DNA of 64,000 nucleotides. It comes from Tubulanus polymorphus (lineage: Eukaryota > Nemertea > Palaeonemertea > Tubulaniformes > Tubulanidae). The notes under the pieces are model-generated. The model was given only the letters and a program-made list of their open reading frames with translations. It had not been told where the DNA came from and ran no database searches. Location of the stretch: positions 9,088,501-9,152,500 of the forward strand of contig NC_134031.1 in the NCBI RefSeq assembly GCF_964204645.1, given 5' to 3'. The position numbers and the translations under genes were made by a program. This document shows, in pieces, positions 1-10,500 of this stretch (its first letter is position 1; the number at the start of each line of letters is the position of its first letter).

Positions 1-245
1 AATCAGTACTTTTTACGTGGTAGTGTGGATCCACATATCCCGGATGTGTGTCGCGCTCCTTCAAAATAGTCGTATGTTATAAACTGATAAGAATTATTTG
101 GTGAAATCTTTGTGCATGATTTCCGAGTGCGACATTTAAACCTGCAAGGCAGAAGAAACCCGTCTTCGTTGCTTTGAATCTATATTTGTACTTGGCTTGG
201 ATTTGAATACATTTGAGATGATGCATGATGTTTATATCTTTACAG

Positions 246-449
246 TGATGAACTGACAACAGAAAATGTGCAGCAAGCATTGCTGAAAGTGGTGCCATCC
301 CTTTCACGTGATCAGACAATCTTATCAATGGCTAGTGGGACAATCCTTTCTCAGCACAAAGTGAAACTACATGACAGTCAATTTAAAAATGTCCGTCAAC
401 CAGAACTGTTTCAAACAAAGTCTCAATATATTCTTGATGATAAACCTAG
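246..449 (+). CDS. Host gene, exon a (internal, partial gene)
   Basis: First recognisable exon of a host gene that enters from the left. It is preceded by a splice acceptor (TTTATATCTTTACAG) and followed by donor AG|GTTTGT. One base completes a codon, 67 full codons follow, and two bases remain, which fits the next exon exactly. The peptide starts DELTTENVQQALLKVV and ends LDDKPR; it is polar with no domain I recognise. Across the nine exons the product is low-complexity, rich in Pro/Thr/Ser with repeated PTP and TPE motifs, and ends acidic. Long PTP-rich tails occur in large ciliary or centrosomal scaffold proteins such as TALPID3, but that is only a weak impression. No start codon lies in this window, so the N-terminal part is to the left. 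Confidence 0.75.
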
Positions 450-2109
450 GTTTGTTTGATTTTAAAGAATCTTAATGCACTAATTACCTTCGTATTAATT
501 AGGGACATGTTTCCCATTGGATTTGAAAATGTGTCTACTTTTTCATGATATTTTTGCAGGGGCAAATCAAGGAATCTAAAATGGGGCTTTAAGCTCATCC
601 ACTCGATTTCATATCTATTTAGGTGGGTAGTCCATTCGACTGCGGTTCTATTTCCCTATACCTTTTCGGAGATGTCCATTCGATCATCAATCTATTTGAC
701 AATTTTCATGACTGGTTCACCCGACTACCTGAACTATATTAGTCTCGACCTAAACGGGTACTGGTCTATTCCGGTAATCCGTCCAATTGGGTAATATAGA
801 AAGAACATTTCGGTTTGCCACATTGATTTTCACACTGTGTCCGCCATCAAGAATACTCAATATTTGTGTAATTCAATCATACAAACACATCTGCGACAAC
901 GCCACTAAAACACAGCCCGGCCAAATGTCTGGAACATGGCCGTTTGAGACGCACGTACGATGATGTTGCGTTCGCATCCTGAGTTTTATAAAGATTCTTC
1001 CATGAGGGATTTGACTGTTTCGCATTTCAGTTATATGAAACCACCGTCCACTCGAAAGAAGATGGAAATAACTTCCCTGTTAGAAAATTCATGCTGCCAG
1101 GACTCGACATCGAATGGACATCAAATTGGTCGAAAAATCGTTGGGTGGATGAGCTGGGGGTGGGGTTTGTGGGGTAAATTCATTTCTTTGACGGCTGCAT
1201 TAAACTTCCTAGGTATAGATACGCTATAGGAAATGGATAATCTGAAGCTCTTTGAATTGAATATAATCCGTATACCCGGGTAAACTATGATTGTAGTTTT
1301 ACCCGCATGATATCCAGCAGATTTTTATATTGCCTACATAAAATCATAGAGGCTACAATTAATGGCACTTGAAACCATTCTGAAACCAGGCACCTTCATT
1401 ATATTGTGGAGCTCAGTTGGCATCAGTTATTTTGTTTCTCAGAATAACATGTACTGTTAATACACAGGTCTGTTTATACACCATTACGGTAAACCTCCCA
1501 TATGTTGTATTATTTGGACCTGATCGAATTTATTTGACTTACACGAGGTATGACTTGTGAATAAGTTGAATATTTAGGAATCTTTACAAAAGGCATGATT
1601 AAGAAGTTAATATCCTTCAATATTGACATCAACTGTTGCATAGCCAATATAGGCTACGTATGAGCCTTACAAAAAGTCAATACACAGACTTCATGACCTT
1701 CAGGTGTTTATTTCGGGTCGTCTATATTCATGCCATAGAATATTGGTATGATACAATCCAGAGCTGTGACTTACACGATTAAATTTGTAAAGTAAAATGA
1801 AGAAATCAGTCCACATATTTTAGTGCAACTTGCACGTGTATATGACTTATGACGTATAATGACTTATAGATGGATTTTAATGGTATTTGGTGTTTGAAAT
1901 TTGTGCGACTTTGATGAGTGTCTGAGTGGGTGCAAAGCAACTTAAGCGAGGTTGACTGTATATTCTTTTCACTACGAATATGTTCCTGTCGACTGATATG
2001 GATTACGCATAGGTCTTACATAGAAATTTCACAACGGGACCTCATAGTTGTCTACAAAATAAGTGAAGAATTATGAAGTACGCATCAGAAATTTAGTAAA
2101 TGGGACTAA

Positions 2110-2146
<37 letters not shown>

Positions 2147-2274
2147 ATTAAAGCAATTATACAATTTTAGCAGGGGCAGATTAACCAAGGTTGATTGTAA
2201 AAGATTTAAACTTAGGAACTTAGATACATAACTCAAAGAAATATGACCCAATTATCATAACTGTTAATTTGCAG
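450..2274 (+). other. Intron without a recognisable gene
   Basis: Unique-looking AT-rich intron. Short open frames (for example 960-1229) have no family resemblance. The only structured feature is the (TA)n run near 2112. Confidence 0.6.
2112..2143. repeat. (TA)n microsatellite
   Basis: Uninterrupted alternating T and A for about 32 bases inside an intron. Confidence 0.95.
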
Positions 2275-2432
2275 AGCAATGAATCCACCAAGTAGTCCTG
2301 CCCTTAGGAAATATGGCAATATTGTTGGAGATTCCTTAGCAACATCATTAAAGGCAGAAGAATCTGCTAATACGACAGCACGTGACCATACATTCAGATC
2401 ACAATACAAAAAGCCATTGCCATCAATTGGAG
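2275..2432 (+). CDS. Host gene, exon b
   Basis: Bounded by acceptor TTAATTTGCAG and donor GGAG|GTATAT. It begins with one base that closes the codon left open by the previous exon (AG+A, Arg), encodes AMNPPSSPALRKYGNIVG and onward, and leaves one base. Ser/Thr-rich, with two clustered basic patches (RKYG, RSQYKKP). No known domain seen. The exact phase match at both ends is the main reason to believe the exon. Confidence 0.75.
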
Positions 2433-2493
2433 GTATATATATGTTTCACACACTACCAGTTGACATTCTTTAATTTCATCATCGTTTATAGTA

Positions 2494-2887
2494 TAGTAGA
2501 CTCTGCCTGAATAGGTACAGGTGGGACCTTCATTTAAATTACTATATTACTGTCCAAATGGAGCAAATTTAAATGAGATGGTTTCGAGAGAAATGGCCTT
2601 TTGACTGTGCAATTGAGCATATATTCATACAAATCATTCGTTTAAGCATTATCCAATCTCCAATTCCTAGGGAGCTGAATTTTGAAAGAAAAAGCGCCTC
2701 ATTTAAGTTTACCTGATGTTTTTTTGTGAAAAGAGTGTATTTCAATGAATAATTACCCATGGATTGCATCATTGCTTTGCGTTGTTTGGCGTGCCATTCT
2801 ACCATTGGTCCTTTATTACTATCAAAACGGAAATCTTATTTTTACTTACCAAATTTACTGGTGCCAGTTGCTAGGCAGAGTCTACTG
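2494..2887. mobile_element. TIR element (MITE), about 394 bp, TA target
   Basis: Ends are inverted: TAGTAGACTCTGCCT at the left and AGGCAGAGTCTACTG at the right, each flanked by TA. No coding capacity. TA flanks and a CAGT-like start suggest a Tc1/mariner-type non-autonomous element; that class is an inference. Its internal part (about 2545-2720) is similar to 10335-10500. Confidence 0.65.
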
Positions 2888-3197
2888 TATAATAACCCAC
2901 ACGCTCAGATGTGGAAAATAGAGACTACAACCTATAGGCCTATACAAAATTAAAAGATTAAAAAACGAAACTTACTTTTCAAAACTTAATATCTGAGATA
3001 CAATATTTGGGGCTTTCCCTCTAGAGACCATTGCCATAAGAGACTCGACAATGGTCTATAGAGAGAGTCTGAGAAGTTTTGTCTCTTGATTAAAACAACA
3101 GCTGAATAATAAATTTCATTTTTTATCTTCTAAATTTGTTCTTAAGTTTTTTTTATCTCATGTAGGATTTTTTTATCTTATCATTTATCTCTTTTAG

Positions 3198-3353
3198 CGT
3201 TTGGAAGTCAAGAAATTGCTGATACATCAACTTCTAGTCAAAAGAAGGCACATCTTCCTTACATTTCACTTGGTCTTCCTGAGCTACCATCGGGTGTCAA
3301 ATACACAAAACCATTTACCTACCGGAAGGATGAACATATTGATTTCACACTTG
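3198..3353 (+). CDS. Host gene, exon c
   Basis: Acceptor TTATCTCTTTTAG and donor CTTG|GTATGT. It starts with two bases that complete the codon of the previous exon and leaves one base. The peptide contains PYISLGLPELPSGVKYTKPF, a hydrophobic/proline stretch that looks more ordered than the rest of the protein. Only 765 bases of intron separate it from the preceding exon, and most of that intron is a TIR element. Confidence 0.75.
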
Positions 3354-3823
3354 GTATGTTTATGTGGAGCCGTTTTTATTGATACAACCTTGTCAACTCT
3401 AGCTTAGATCGTACTGGTCTCCCATCCACTGGACTTGATAGATATGGAGGTTGTAGTTTCTAGACAAACCAAAAGACCCCTTTTGATTTTACTGAAGATC
3501 ATCAGACTTTAAAATTCCACGCTTTGCCGTAGTTACGTGGAAAATTAACTAATTCGAATATTTTTACAGCAGTTACTGTCTTGTGCTCATTCTGCAATCC
3601 ACAATTTTAAATGGATTTGATAACAAATGGATTCCTATGAATGTTACTTATGATCAGATCATTTTGAGCCGTGATGTGGCAACTAACTAAAACTTAACCA
3701 AAAATAAACCTTCCAGTCGTTTAGTTTCCATCTGGATTAGTGTTTTGGTTTGCAGTGTTTACAATATTCCAATACCCATTATGGATAATGTTTTCTGTTT
3801 AATTATTACTGTATTGTTTGTAG

Positions 3824-3975
3824 AACCACAGCCGACTCCTGTTCCAACTCCTACATGTGTGGGTACTTCACGATCTGATGACTATGGTTCAACCCTATAC
3901 GTTACAATACCATCTGTATCAACAGAACGTTTGGATCCTGATGATATATATCAAAAACAAGAAATCGAAAAACAG
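3824..3975 (+). CDS. Host gene, exon d
   Basis: Acceptor ACTGTATTGTTTGTAG and donor AACAG|GTAACC. It starts with two bases and ends exactly on a codon boundary. Encodes EPQPTPVPTPTCVG, then an acidic stretch with DPDDIYQKQEIEKQ. The PTP run sets the style of the following exons. The intron behind it was enlarged to 5.7 kb by a LINE. Confidence 0.75.
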
Positions 3976-4418
3976 GTAACCATGCACGCTTTTTTCAATT
4001 ATACAGGGATCTTCCGCGGATTACTGCGTTTGGAGGTCCATTTTTATCATTCTTGAGATCGATAGATCGTAGCGTACTTAAAGAACAAACTGGAAAAGCG
4101 TCTCATAAAACCGGTGCTACGATCTCTGAAATCTTTTTTTACAACATCATTGCAAAACACCGCTGTTGTCTAGAACCACTGCAGATCAAAACATGTTGGG
4201 CGCGGCGCACCTGTCTAGACGTGTAGAACAAACAACGGACTGCTAGATTACATCAAAATGCTTGCTGAATGTCATATTTTACTTCGTTTGATTTGTATGA
4301 AATAAACCATCATACGTGAGTCGTCACATGGACATATCTAGTTTCTTAAGTGCACGTCTAATAGTCTCGAAAAAGAAAGTTTTTTACGCTCCAAAACTCC
4401 AATGTTCGAAAATCCAAG
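3976..4418 (+). other. Intron stretch before LINE-A
   Basis: No gene or clear repeat seen between the exon d donor and the first codons of the LINE ORF1. Confidence 0.5.
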
Positions 4419-4640
4419 ATGGCGCCGCCCAGAAGTGCAATCTCTGGTATGTTGAAGTCGCTAGAACTAGATGAAAAACCTGTTTCAAGTGATCAACTGC
4501 GTACACTACATTTATCTGGCTAGGAAATACCACCCGGATAAAAATCCAAATGAGGACTCGACAACAAAGTTCCAACAGGTTAAAAAAAAGCCTATATTGA
4601 CTAACGAGAAATCCTGAAAAATGAATCGGAAAGCAAATTT
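4419..4640 (+). pseudogene. J-domain-like start of LINE-A ORF1 (frameshifted)
   Basis: An ATG in a good context (AAGATGG, 4419) opens a frame with LELDEKPVSSDQLRT. After a one-base shift the next frame reads LARKYHPDKNPNEDSTTKF, which carries the HPD tripeptide (codons at 4531-4539) and the basic helix II typical of DnaJ J-domains. A second shift follows near 4595, after which an AY-type helix and charged residues lead directly into the ORF1 body at 4656. J-domains normally stimulate Hsp70 ATPases. There is no intron or boundary between it and the LINE coding sequence, so it looks like part of ORF1 rather than a neighbouring pseudogene. A host DNAJ fragment captured at the 5' end is the alternative. 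Confidence 0.6.
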
Positions 4641-4655
4641 CGCAGGTCGTCGTCG

Positions 4656-4985
4656 TTGTCTTCATCTACCCCAGTAACAATCAATGAGAAAACCATGTCG
4701 GTAGTATTTGAGTTAAAAACTGATCATGTCCTGCCACTGTTGCGATTATTCAGAGAAAGTTATGGTGACCCAATCGATCGTGGAAACCATGGATTACACT
4801 TCAAAACGACGTATGATGACAGCCTCGGTATCATACACATAACCGTATACAAAGGCTCGAAAAACAAAACTCCTAAAGTGCATGTGCAGGGAAATTGCCG
4901 GGTATACTCAATAAACTTGCCCAGAAAATCGACAAACCTTTATCACCAACTGAAGCAAAGAAGAAACCGAAGAGCAGTTGTATAA
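4656..4985 (+). pseudogene. LINE-A ORF1, N-terminal globular region
   Basis: About 100 residues with VFELKTDHVLPLLRLFRESY and later IHITVYKG and a HVQGN segment. This alpha/beta-looking block often precedes the PHD-like finger in ORF1 proteins of CR1-like elements, as far as I recall; I do not know a Pfam name. The frame is lost near 4965, just before the Cys-rich finger. Confidence 0.5.
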
Positions 4986-5826
4986 TTTGCACAAAGTCAG
5001 ATGACGATGACATGCTGCAATGTTTTGTGACTCCTGGACTCATAACTGCTGCTCTGCGCTGAATTGCGATTATGTACAGAAGCTCTCAGCTAACCTAGAT
5101 GAAATCTACATATGTTATAAGTGTAGCCCTACCTTCTGTGATCCTGAACTACCTTCCTCTCCGGAAGGAAATGATCCTGCGGTGCCTACAGCCACTACCT
5201 CTACAGGTACACAATATGATGGCGGTGCCGTTGTTTTGGATGCAAGCCAGCTGTTGGAAATGTTCCAATCGCTACAGTCCTCAGTCGTCAATTTATGCCA
5301 ACAAGTAGAAAAATGTGCGAAAAAATGTGACCTCAAACTCATTTCGGATAAAGTGAATAACTTGATAGAGCGAATTGACAACTTAGCACAGAATTGTGAA
5401 CTTATTCTTGAGCTTATAAACTATGAAAAAAGTAATAAGACAAACAGTGACCGCAAGGAATCACACGTTAAAGAAATCCTGAAATGTACCAAAGGGCTCA
5501 CCAAATCAAGTGACCTTCAATCGGAACTGTGCTCGGTTAACGAAGCCCTGGAAGAGAGAGATGCTACTATTGTGGAACTGATCGAAAATATCGAAATGTA
5601 TCGCGTAGACAACTCAGAAACAGTTGATAAATCATCATCTCCGCAGCGTATTAATAAGACAAAACAAAAGCGCTGCCCCCGTGTGGCTCGGGACGATAAC
5701 ATGGTTAGGGTCACGGTACCCTATGATACTAACAATAACGAAACACCCGCCAAGTACAATGATGTGCATGAGACTCGCGACGGATCCATTAACTCTGTAG
5801 TCAACGATCGGGACCGCGTATTCTGA
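4962..5826 (+). pseudogene. LINE-A ORF1, PHD-like finger and coiled-coil region
   Basis: The start encodes CIICTKSDDDDMLQC, then, after a one-base indel near 5018, CDSWTHNCCSALNC and LSANLDEIYICYKC. Together they form the Cys4-His-Cys3 pattern of a PHD finger (binding of modified histone tails or a structural zinc module). From about 5240 to 5610 heptad-like leucines (LLEMFQSLQSSVVNLCQQVE) suggest coiled-coil trimerisation, common in LINE ORF1 proteins. The frame ends at a TGA at 5824, where a single-base indel near 5820 separates it from the esterase frame. Confidence 0.65.
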
Positions 5827-6391
5827 CAACCACAAGCGAGATCGTCAGCGAAACAATAGGCGTAAACATATAGTTATTGTAGGTGATTCAAACCTTAGGT
5901 ATGTGGATGAAAGTCGTTTCATCAAAGACCAATGTTTCGTAGAAAAGTATGCAGCGAACACCATGGCAGAAGCGCGTGATGTGGTAAGGGAATTGCGTGA
6001 TGAACCCGATAGTATCATTTTGCATGTCGGTACCAATGATATAAAGAACACCGGTTGCCCTGACAAATGCGTTTTGGAAATGACCGATCTTGCGAATTTT
6101 GTAAAAAGCAAATTCCCATGTTCAAAGCTTGTTGTGTCTCTAGTTCCGCCCCGATTCGATCACCACCATCTGGATGTCCAATCCCGACTTTTCAACGCTA
6201 CAGTTGAATCAATAGCTGCTGATGAAAAATCAACTCTAACATGTCGTCATGATAATCTCAACAACAGAAGACTCTTTGCGGACCGTATCCATCTAAGTCG
6301 AAATGATGGTGTAAGACTCTTTGCCAGGAACCTGGTAGTCGTAGCTCGAAAATCGTTGGACCTTTTTACACCGAAACGTGTCGCAAAATAA
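5827..6391 (+). pseudogene. LINE-A ORF1, SGNH hydrolase/esterase domain
   Basis: Motifs in order: IVGDSNLR (block I, Gly-Asp-Ser), IILHVGTNDI (block III Gly and Asn), VSLVPPRFD, and DRIHLSRNDGVRLF, where Asp and His of the DxxH block complete the catalytic triad. Such esterase domains form the C-terminal half of ORF1p in CR1 and relatives and are thought to assist lipid or membrane contact; the role is not settled. The domain is intact from about 5870 to its TAA at 6389. ORF2 begins at 6393, so ORF1 stop and ORF2 start are separated by a single base. Confidence 0.7.
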
Positions 6392-6392
6392 C

Positions 6393-7715
6393 ATGACCGA
6401 ATCATCAAACATGCTTCAGATATGTACATGGAATGTGCATGGTCTGATTAATCAGCTTGGAAACAAGCTGATGGACTGCTTCTTCCAAAGACAAATAAAA
6501 CCGTATGATATAATCTGTCTTACAGAAACACACACAGATCATGATGCTGTTCTACAGCACCCTGGTTATTTTATTTATCACTCAGTAAGGGAACGTTCCA
6601 AAAACGCCAGACCTAACTCAGGAGGAATTGTTATCTTATGTAAAAACTATCTGAAACATTATGTAAGAGTAGTTGAGCAGTCATCATCTGACATCATTTG
6701 GATCAAGTTTGATAAAAACCAAAAAAATCTCATAGCAGCTTGTTACTTAAGCCCCTCAAACTCTACATATGGAACAAAAAATTCAGATGATACCATTCAA
6801 CTACTTGAATCGAGTTGCCTGAAATACAGCTCTTTGGGCAATGTGTTACTATTAGGCGATTTTAACTGCAGAATAGGTGAATCGAATGAAATTAATAGAT
6901 TTGATGCTTCAGATAAACTTTATATACCTAACCTAGCCAGCTTAGATATATCTCCCCCCACAGTAGGCCTATCTAACAGGAAAAGTAAAGATAAAGTAAT
7001 TAATAGAATGGGGAGGAAATTAATTGATTTGTGTAAAACTTTTAACTTCAACTTCCTGAATGGCAGGGCACCGGGTGATTTCCTCGGGGAATTCACTTGC
7101 TATCAATGGAATGGGAGTAGTGTTGTTGACTTGGCTATAGTAAATGAGGATATCTTCCCGCTAGTTGAGTATTTTCACGTGCATAGGTGCCTTTCAGAAC
7201 TCTCTGATCACTGTCCGATCGGTATAGGTATTAGCTATGAAAATCTGTATGATCCTTTTAAACATCTTGACAATAGTGCCACCAATGAATTTGAATATGT
7301 AAATTTTCGAAACAACCATCTTAAGAAATATAAAACACCACCCCAGGTGAAAGACTTCATATCTAGTCCTGAGATAGATGCTAAACTATATAACTTTCTA
7401 AGTAACTCCATCTGGAACTCAGCCAATCCAACTGCCAGTGATGTATATAAGATCAATGATGAATTTATAAATATTATAAACAACGGCTCTAATATATACG
7501 CCCGAGGTAAATGTTTCACCGATAAATGCAACAAGCTGTGGTACGATAGTGAATGTATGAAGTCACGTAGAATTGTTCAAGGCCTTAGCAAACAGCTGCA
7601 AAAATCGCCCTCTCAGGCCAATAGACAAAACTACTTTTATGCTAAGAAATACTACAAAAACTTGTTAAAGGCAAACATGCCCAATTTAGACAAATTGATA
7701 AACTCCGCGAACTGA
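6393..7715 (+). CDS. LINE-A ORF2, apurinic-like endonuclease part
   Basis: ATG at 6393 follows the ORF1 TAA by one base. The residues LQICTWNVHGL, IICLTETHTD, LLLGDFNCRIGE, SVVDLAIVNED and LSDHCPIGIG match the conserved blocks of the EEP endonuclease/exonuclease/phosphatase fold: Asn, Glu, Asp/Asn and the SDH of the active site. In LINEs this enzyme nicks the target DNA to start target-primed reverse transcription. The frame is open for about 440 residues and is then lost near 7690. Everything expected for endonuclease activity appears present, unlike the rest of ORF2. Confidence 0.8.
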   Translation: MTESSNMLQICTWNVHGLINQLGNKLMDCFFQRQIKPYDIICLTETHTDHDAVLQHPGYFIYHSVRERSKNARPNSGGIVILCKNYLKHYVRVVEQSSSDIIWIKFDKNQKNLIAACYLSPSNSTYGTKNSDDTIQLLESSCLKYSSLGNVLLLGDFNCRIGESNEINRFDASDKLYIPNLASLDISPPTVGLSNRKSKDKVINRMGRKLIDLCKTFNFNFLNGRAPGDFLGEFTCYQWNGSSVVDLAIVNEDIFPLVEYFHVHRCLSELSDHCPIGIGISYENLYDPFKHLDNSATNEFEYVNFRNNHLKKYKTPPQVKDFISSPEIDAKLYNFLSNSIWNSANPTASDVYKINDEFINIINNGSNIYARGKCFTDKCNKLWYDSECMKSRRIVQGLSKQLQKSPSQANRQNYFYAKKYYKNLLKANMPNLDKLINSAN

Positions 7716-8580
7716 AAGCAAGACCAAGAGAATATTGGAAGCTTGTCAATGAATTAACAAATGACGGAAAATATCCGTATCTGATAATGCTCTTCCAAAC
7801 CCTGATAAATTTGTTAACCATTTCAAAACGATTTTCGAGGCCAAACAAAAGTCAGATGTACAGTCGGAATTATGTGACCCTGTCCTAGATAATTACGCTA
7901 TTTTTACGAATCAGATTATTTAATCTCAGATTCCGAAGTCAGAAAAGCCGTTTTGGAACTAAAAAACAACAAATCCCCTGGGATAGACTGCATCACTAAT
8001 GAACTATTGAAATATGGTCTGGAAAATATCGTACAGCCAATAACCAAACTCTTCAATCTAGTATATTCGTCGGGACATTCCAATTAACACCGAATTCTTC
8101 ATAAATGGGCAAAATCTTGAAATTGTTTGCGAACACAAATAGGGTTTGATTTTTACCGCTAATGGTTCATTTCATAGGGCAAAGGAAGAACTTAGAAAAT
8201 CCACCAATCGAGCTATGTTGAGTATAATACGCATGATAGAACATCAAAATTGCTCAGTCGATGTTGCCATGAATCTATTTGATAACCCAATTCTCCTATA
8301 TGGTTGCGAGGTGTGGATGCCCAACAATAACCTGGCCAAAAAATTGCTGAAAAACAAGGCTTTCTCTTTGGAAGAAACTTTTGAAAAGGACATCCACCGC
8401 ACACAACTTTTAACCAAATTTTGTAAATTCGTGCTGAATGTAAATAGAAGAACCACCAACATAGCTGTGACAGGAGAATTGGGCAAATATCCCTTGTATG
8501 TTAACTGTTGTACCAGAATTATTAACTATTGGAAACGTATATGTACAGATAGCGACGGAATTGTAAATAGAACACTGTAA
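7716..8580 (+). pseudogene. LINE-A ORF2, RT remnant with internal deletion
   Basis: In changing frames the sequence encodes ELKARPREYWKLVNEL, then KAVLELKNNKSPGIDC, the start of the RT fingers (KSPGxD). Immediately after SSGTF (near 8080) the sequence jumps to a region normally lying after the RT thumb. The palm motifs (the polymerase FADD-type box and PQG) are therefore missing. 8146-8580 is an open frame with LYGCEVWMPNN and a Lys-rich segment of the RT-thumb/connection region. The deletion makes ORF2 non-functional. Confidence 0.7.
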
Positions 8581-9077
8581 GATATCCGGGATGAGGATAA
8601 GTTTTTGAATGCGTTGTTAAAGACTAGCAGAAGCGATGTAGATGTATATAGTAATTACATACTGACTAATCTTCCCAACTGTATTAAACATATCCTACAA
8701 GAAAGATCAAAAAATTTAGTAAACTGCAATGCTTGAGTAATATCAAATCCGAATTTTGCATGGAACAGTACCTGCTACTTAATATCCCAAAAACATTTAA
8801 ATCTGCAATATCCAGACTCAGATTAAGCGCACACTCCCTACTAATTGAAAAAGGGAGACACCTCAATCTAGCAAGAGAGAATAGGTTATGTGACAAATGT
8901 AATATTGTTGAGGATGAATTCCACTTTGTTATGCAATGTTCAAAGTGGTCTGACAATAGAAAAACTCTTCTTGAAGAATTATACAGAAATTTTCCGGAAT
9001 GCAGGGGGTCCTCAAATGAGTGTTCAGAACCATTATGTCAACTGTACAGATGGCTTATAGCCTCGGGAAATATATAA
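8581..9077 (+). pseudogene. LINE-A ORF2, C-terminal Cys/His domain
   Basis: The end of ORF2 encodes RLRLSAHSLLIEKGRH and LCDKCNIVEDEFHFVMQC. The pattern R-(S/A)-H-L-IE-GR, then CxxC-x(9)-H-x(4)-C, is the zinc-finger-like C-terminus seen in many LINE ORF2 proteins of invertebrates. It is separated from the preceding frame by indels near 8580 and 8733. Stop TAA at 9075, followed by about 320 bases of 3' UTR. Confidence 0.65.
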
Positions 9078-9359
9078 AGGCTTCTTGCTAGATACAGCTA
9101 TGTGTATGTATATGATATGTTATGATATGACGTTGTCCACTGAATCAGATTTTTTACTTGTACATAGCCTACTCATATAAACCGTCTCGGACTATTGAAT
9201 CCTAGTCATAGTATAGAGAAACTAGTGTATCTGCCTATCTTATCATGTTTGTATATAGACTGCTATAAATTTTATCTGTTTTTTTTTTCATCTCCTGATA
9301 TATACTATACATGTACTCCTCTTTGTTTTCCTCTTTATTGTAAAAAGCCAATAATGTCA

Positions 9360-9402
9360 TTTCTATTTTACGGTGCAATAAAGATTAAATTGAATTGAAT
9401 TG
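9360..9402 (+). terminator. LINE-A 3' end with AATAAA and short tandem tail
   Basis: GCAATAAAG followed by ATTAAATTGAATTGAATTG. The TTGAA repeats in place of poly(A) mark the 3' end used by L2/CR1-like reverse transcriptases. Sequence changes character directly after 9402. Confidence 0.7.
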
Positions 9403-9678
9403 TAATAGCGCTGCGCGGGAAATCTATATTTGAAATCTGCGGTCGCGGGCTTCAATTCTTCCAACAAAGGATAGCCTACGTGAAATTTCAAAATTTTCTA
9501 GGGGGAATTCCCCCAAACCCCCCTTTATGGGCTTCGCACCTTCAGGGCTCGTGGCTGCTAGTTAGCCTCTAATACTTTATTTCATATTTTTCAGCGTTTT
9601 TCAAACGCCTCTGTTTTCATCCCTGATTATATCAAAGAAAATTCATTCATTCACATGATTGTATACGTATGTTTGTAG

Positions 9679-9778
9679 TTGGAATATGTACCACTGGTTC
9701 CAACTTCAACTCCAGCTCAGAGTCCGACGCCACTTGACAAACAACCTGATTTAACACCATCTACTGAATGTGAAGAAG
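9679..9778 (+). CDS. Host gene, exon e
   Basis: Acceptor CGTATGTTTGTAG and donor GAAG|GTAATA. Begins in phase 0, matching the previous exon on the far side of the 5 kb LINE, and leaves one base. Encodes LEYVPLVPTSTPAQSPTPLD and an acidic end, the same Pro/Thr-rich style as exon d. Short (100 bases) and too small for ORF-length criteria. Confidence 0.75.
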
Positions 9779-10055
9779 GTAATAATTTGAAGATTAAACA
9801 TTTGCTGCTGATAACGAGTTATTTCTAAGTCCAACTTTCACCATCATTGTAAGGAGTTATCTCGCACAGTTTTGGCAATGTGAACAAAACTGCTTCATTC
9901 TCAATGCAAATCGGTTAATTTAGAAAAATGACTGTCAAGGTACTAGTTGTATTGTCAACTACAAAATAGATGGTAACTGTGAAGAAACATGCAGACGCGA
10001 ATTTATAACTATGGAATATATTTCATTTTCAGTTATTTCTGTGAATTATTTTCAG

Positions 10056-10187
10056 ACTTACCTGAGCCCGTGTCTCTCGAAAATGTTAAAAACATGAATG
10101 AAAATAAGGGATCTCAACTTACAGAAAAAGGACAGATTACACAAAAATGTGGCCCACTAAGAGCTGCTCATCTAACTGATGAAAAAG
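10056..10187 (+). CDS. Host gene, exon f
   Basis: Acceptor TGAATTATTTTCAG and donor AAAAAG|GTAGAA. Two starting bases complete the previous codon; one base is left over. Encodes DLPEPVSLENVKNMNE and further polar sequence. Only 277 bases separate it from exon e, while the next intron is about 27.5 kb and hosts two Gypsy-class elements. Confidence 0.75.
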
Positions 10188-10334
10188 GTAGAAAATCAAT
10201 AAATGATATGAATATGAATTGAATTGAATTTTTGATTACTTGGATTTCAGATCTGGCGCCAAGAATTCCCAAATTTGTTGAATAAAATTTTTTTAAATAC
10301 ATTTTTAGGACAGCCGTAGGCTGAGCCTATTACT

Positions 10335-10500
10335 ATACAAATGGAGCGAATTTGAATGACATGGTTTCCAGAGTAAAGGCTGTTTGACAGTGCAACTGAG
10401 CATATATTCATACAAATCATTCATTAGAGCATTATTCATTCTCCAACCCCAATGAAGCTGAATTTTGAAATATAGCCTCGTTAAAATTTATATGAGCTTT
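10335..10500 (+). repeat. Dispersed repeat related to the MITE at 2494-2887
   Basis: Shares a long colinear stretch with 2545-2720, including CAAATGGAGC and GAGCATATATTCATACAAAT. Terminal inverted repeats were not found here, so it is a partial or older copy. The following sequence to 11321 shows no gene; a short stretch near 10925 again resembles the right part of the same MITE. Confidence 0.55.

Larger units (their letters stand above)
4419..9402 (+). mobile_element. LINE-A: decayed CR1/L2-type non-LTR retrotransposon
   Basis: A nearly full-length non-LTR element in the intron between exons d and e. In order it shows a J-domain-like start, a polar domain, a PHD-like finger, a coiled-coil-prone region and an SGNH hydrolase (ORF1). 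An endonuclease, the beginning of a reverse transcriptase, a C-terminal Cys/His domain (ORF2) and a 3' tail of repeated TTGAA follow after AATAAAG. PHD plus esterase ORF1 proteins and short tandem 3' tails are known for the CR1/L2 group. Several single-base indels and an internal deletion that removes the RT catalytic core make it dead. Confidence 0.8.

Noticed and set aside
3014-3075. Palindromic GACCATTG...CAATGGTC as a regulatory site
   Set aside because: Short, imperfect and without context; probably a chance or old MITE remnant.
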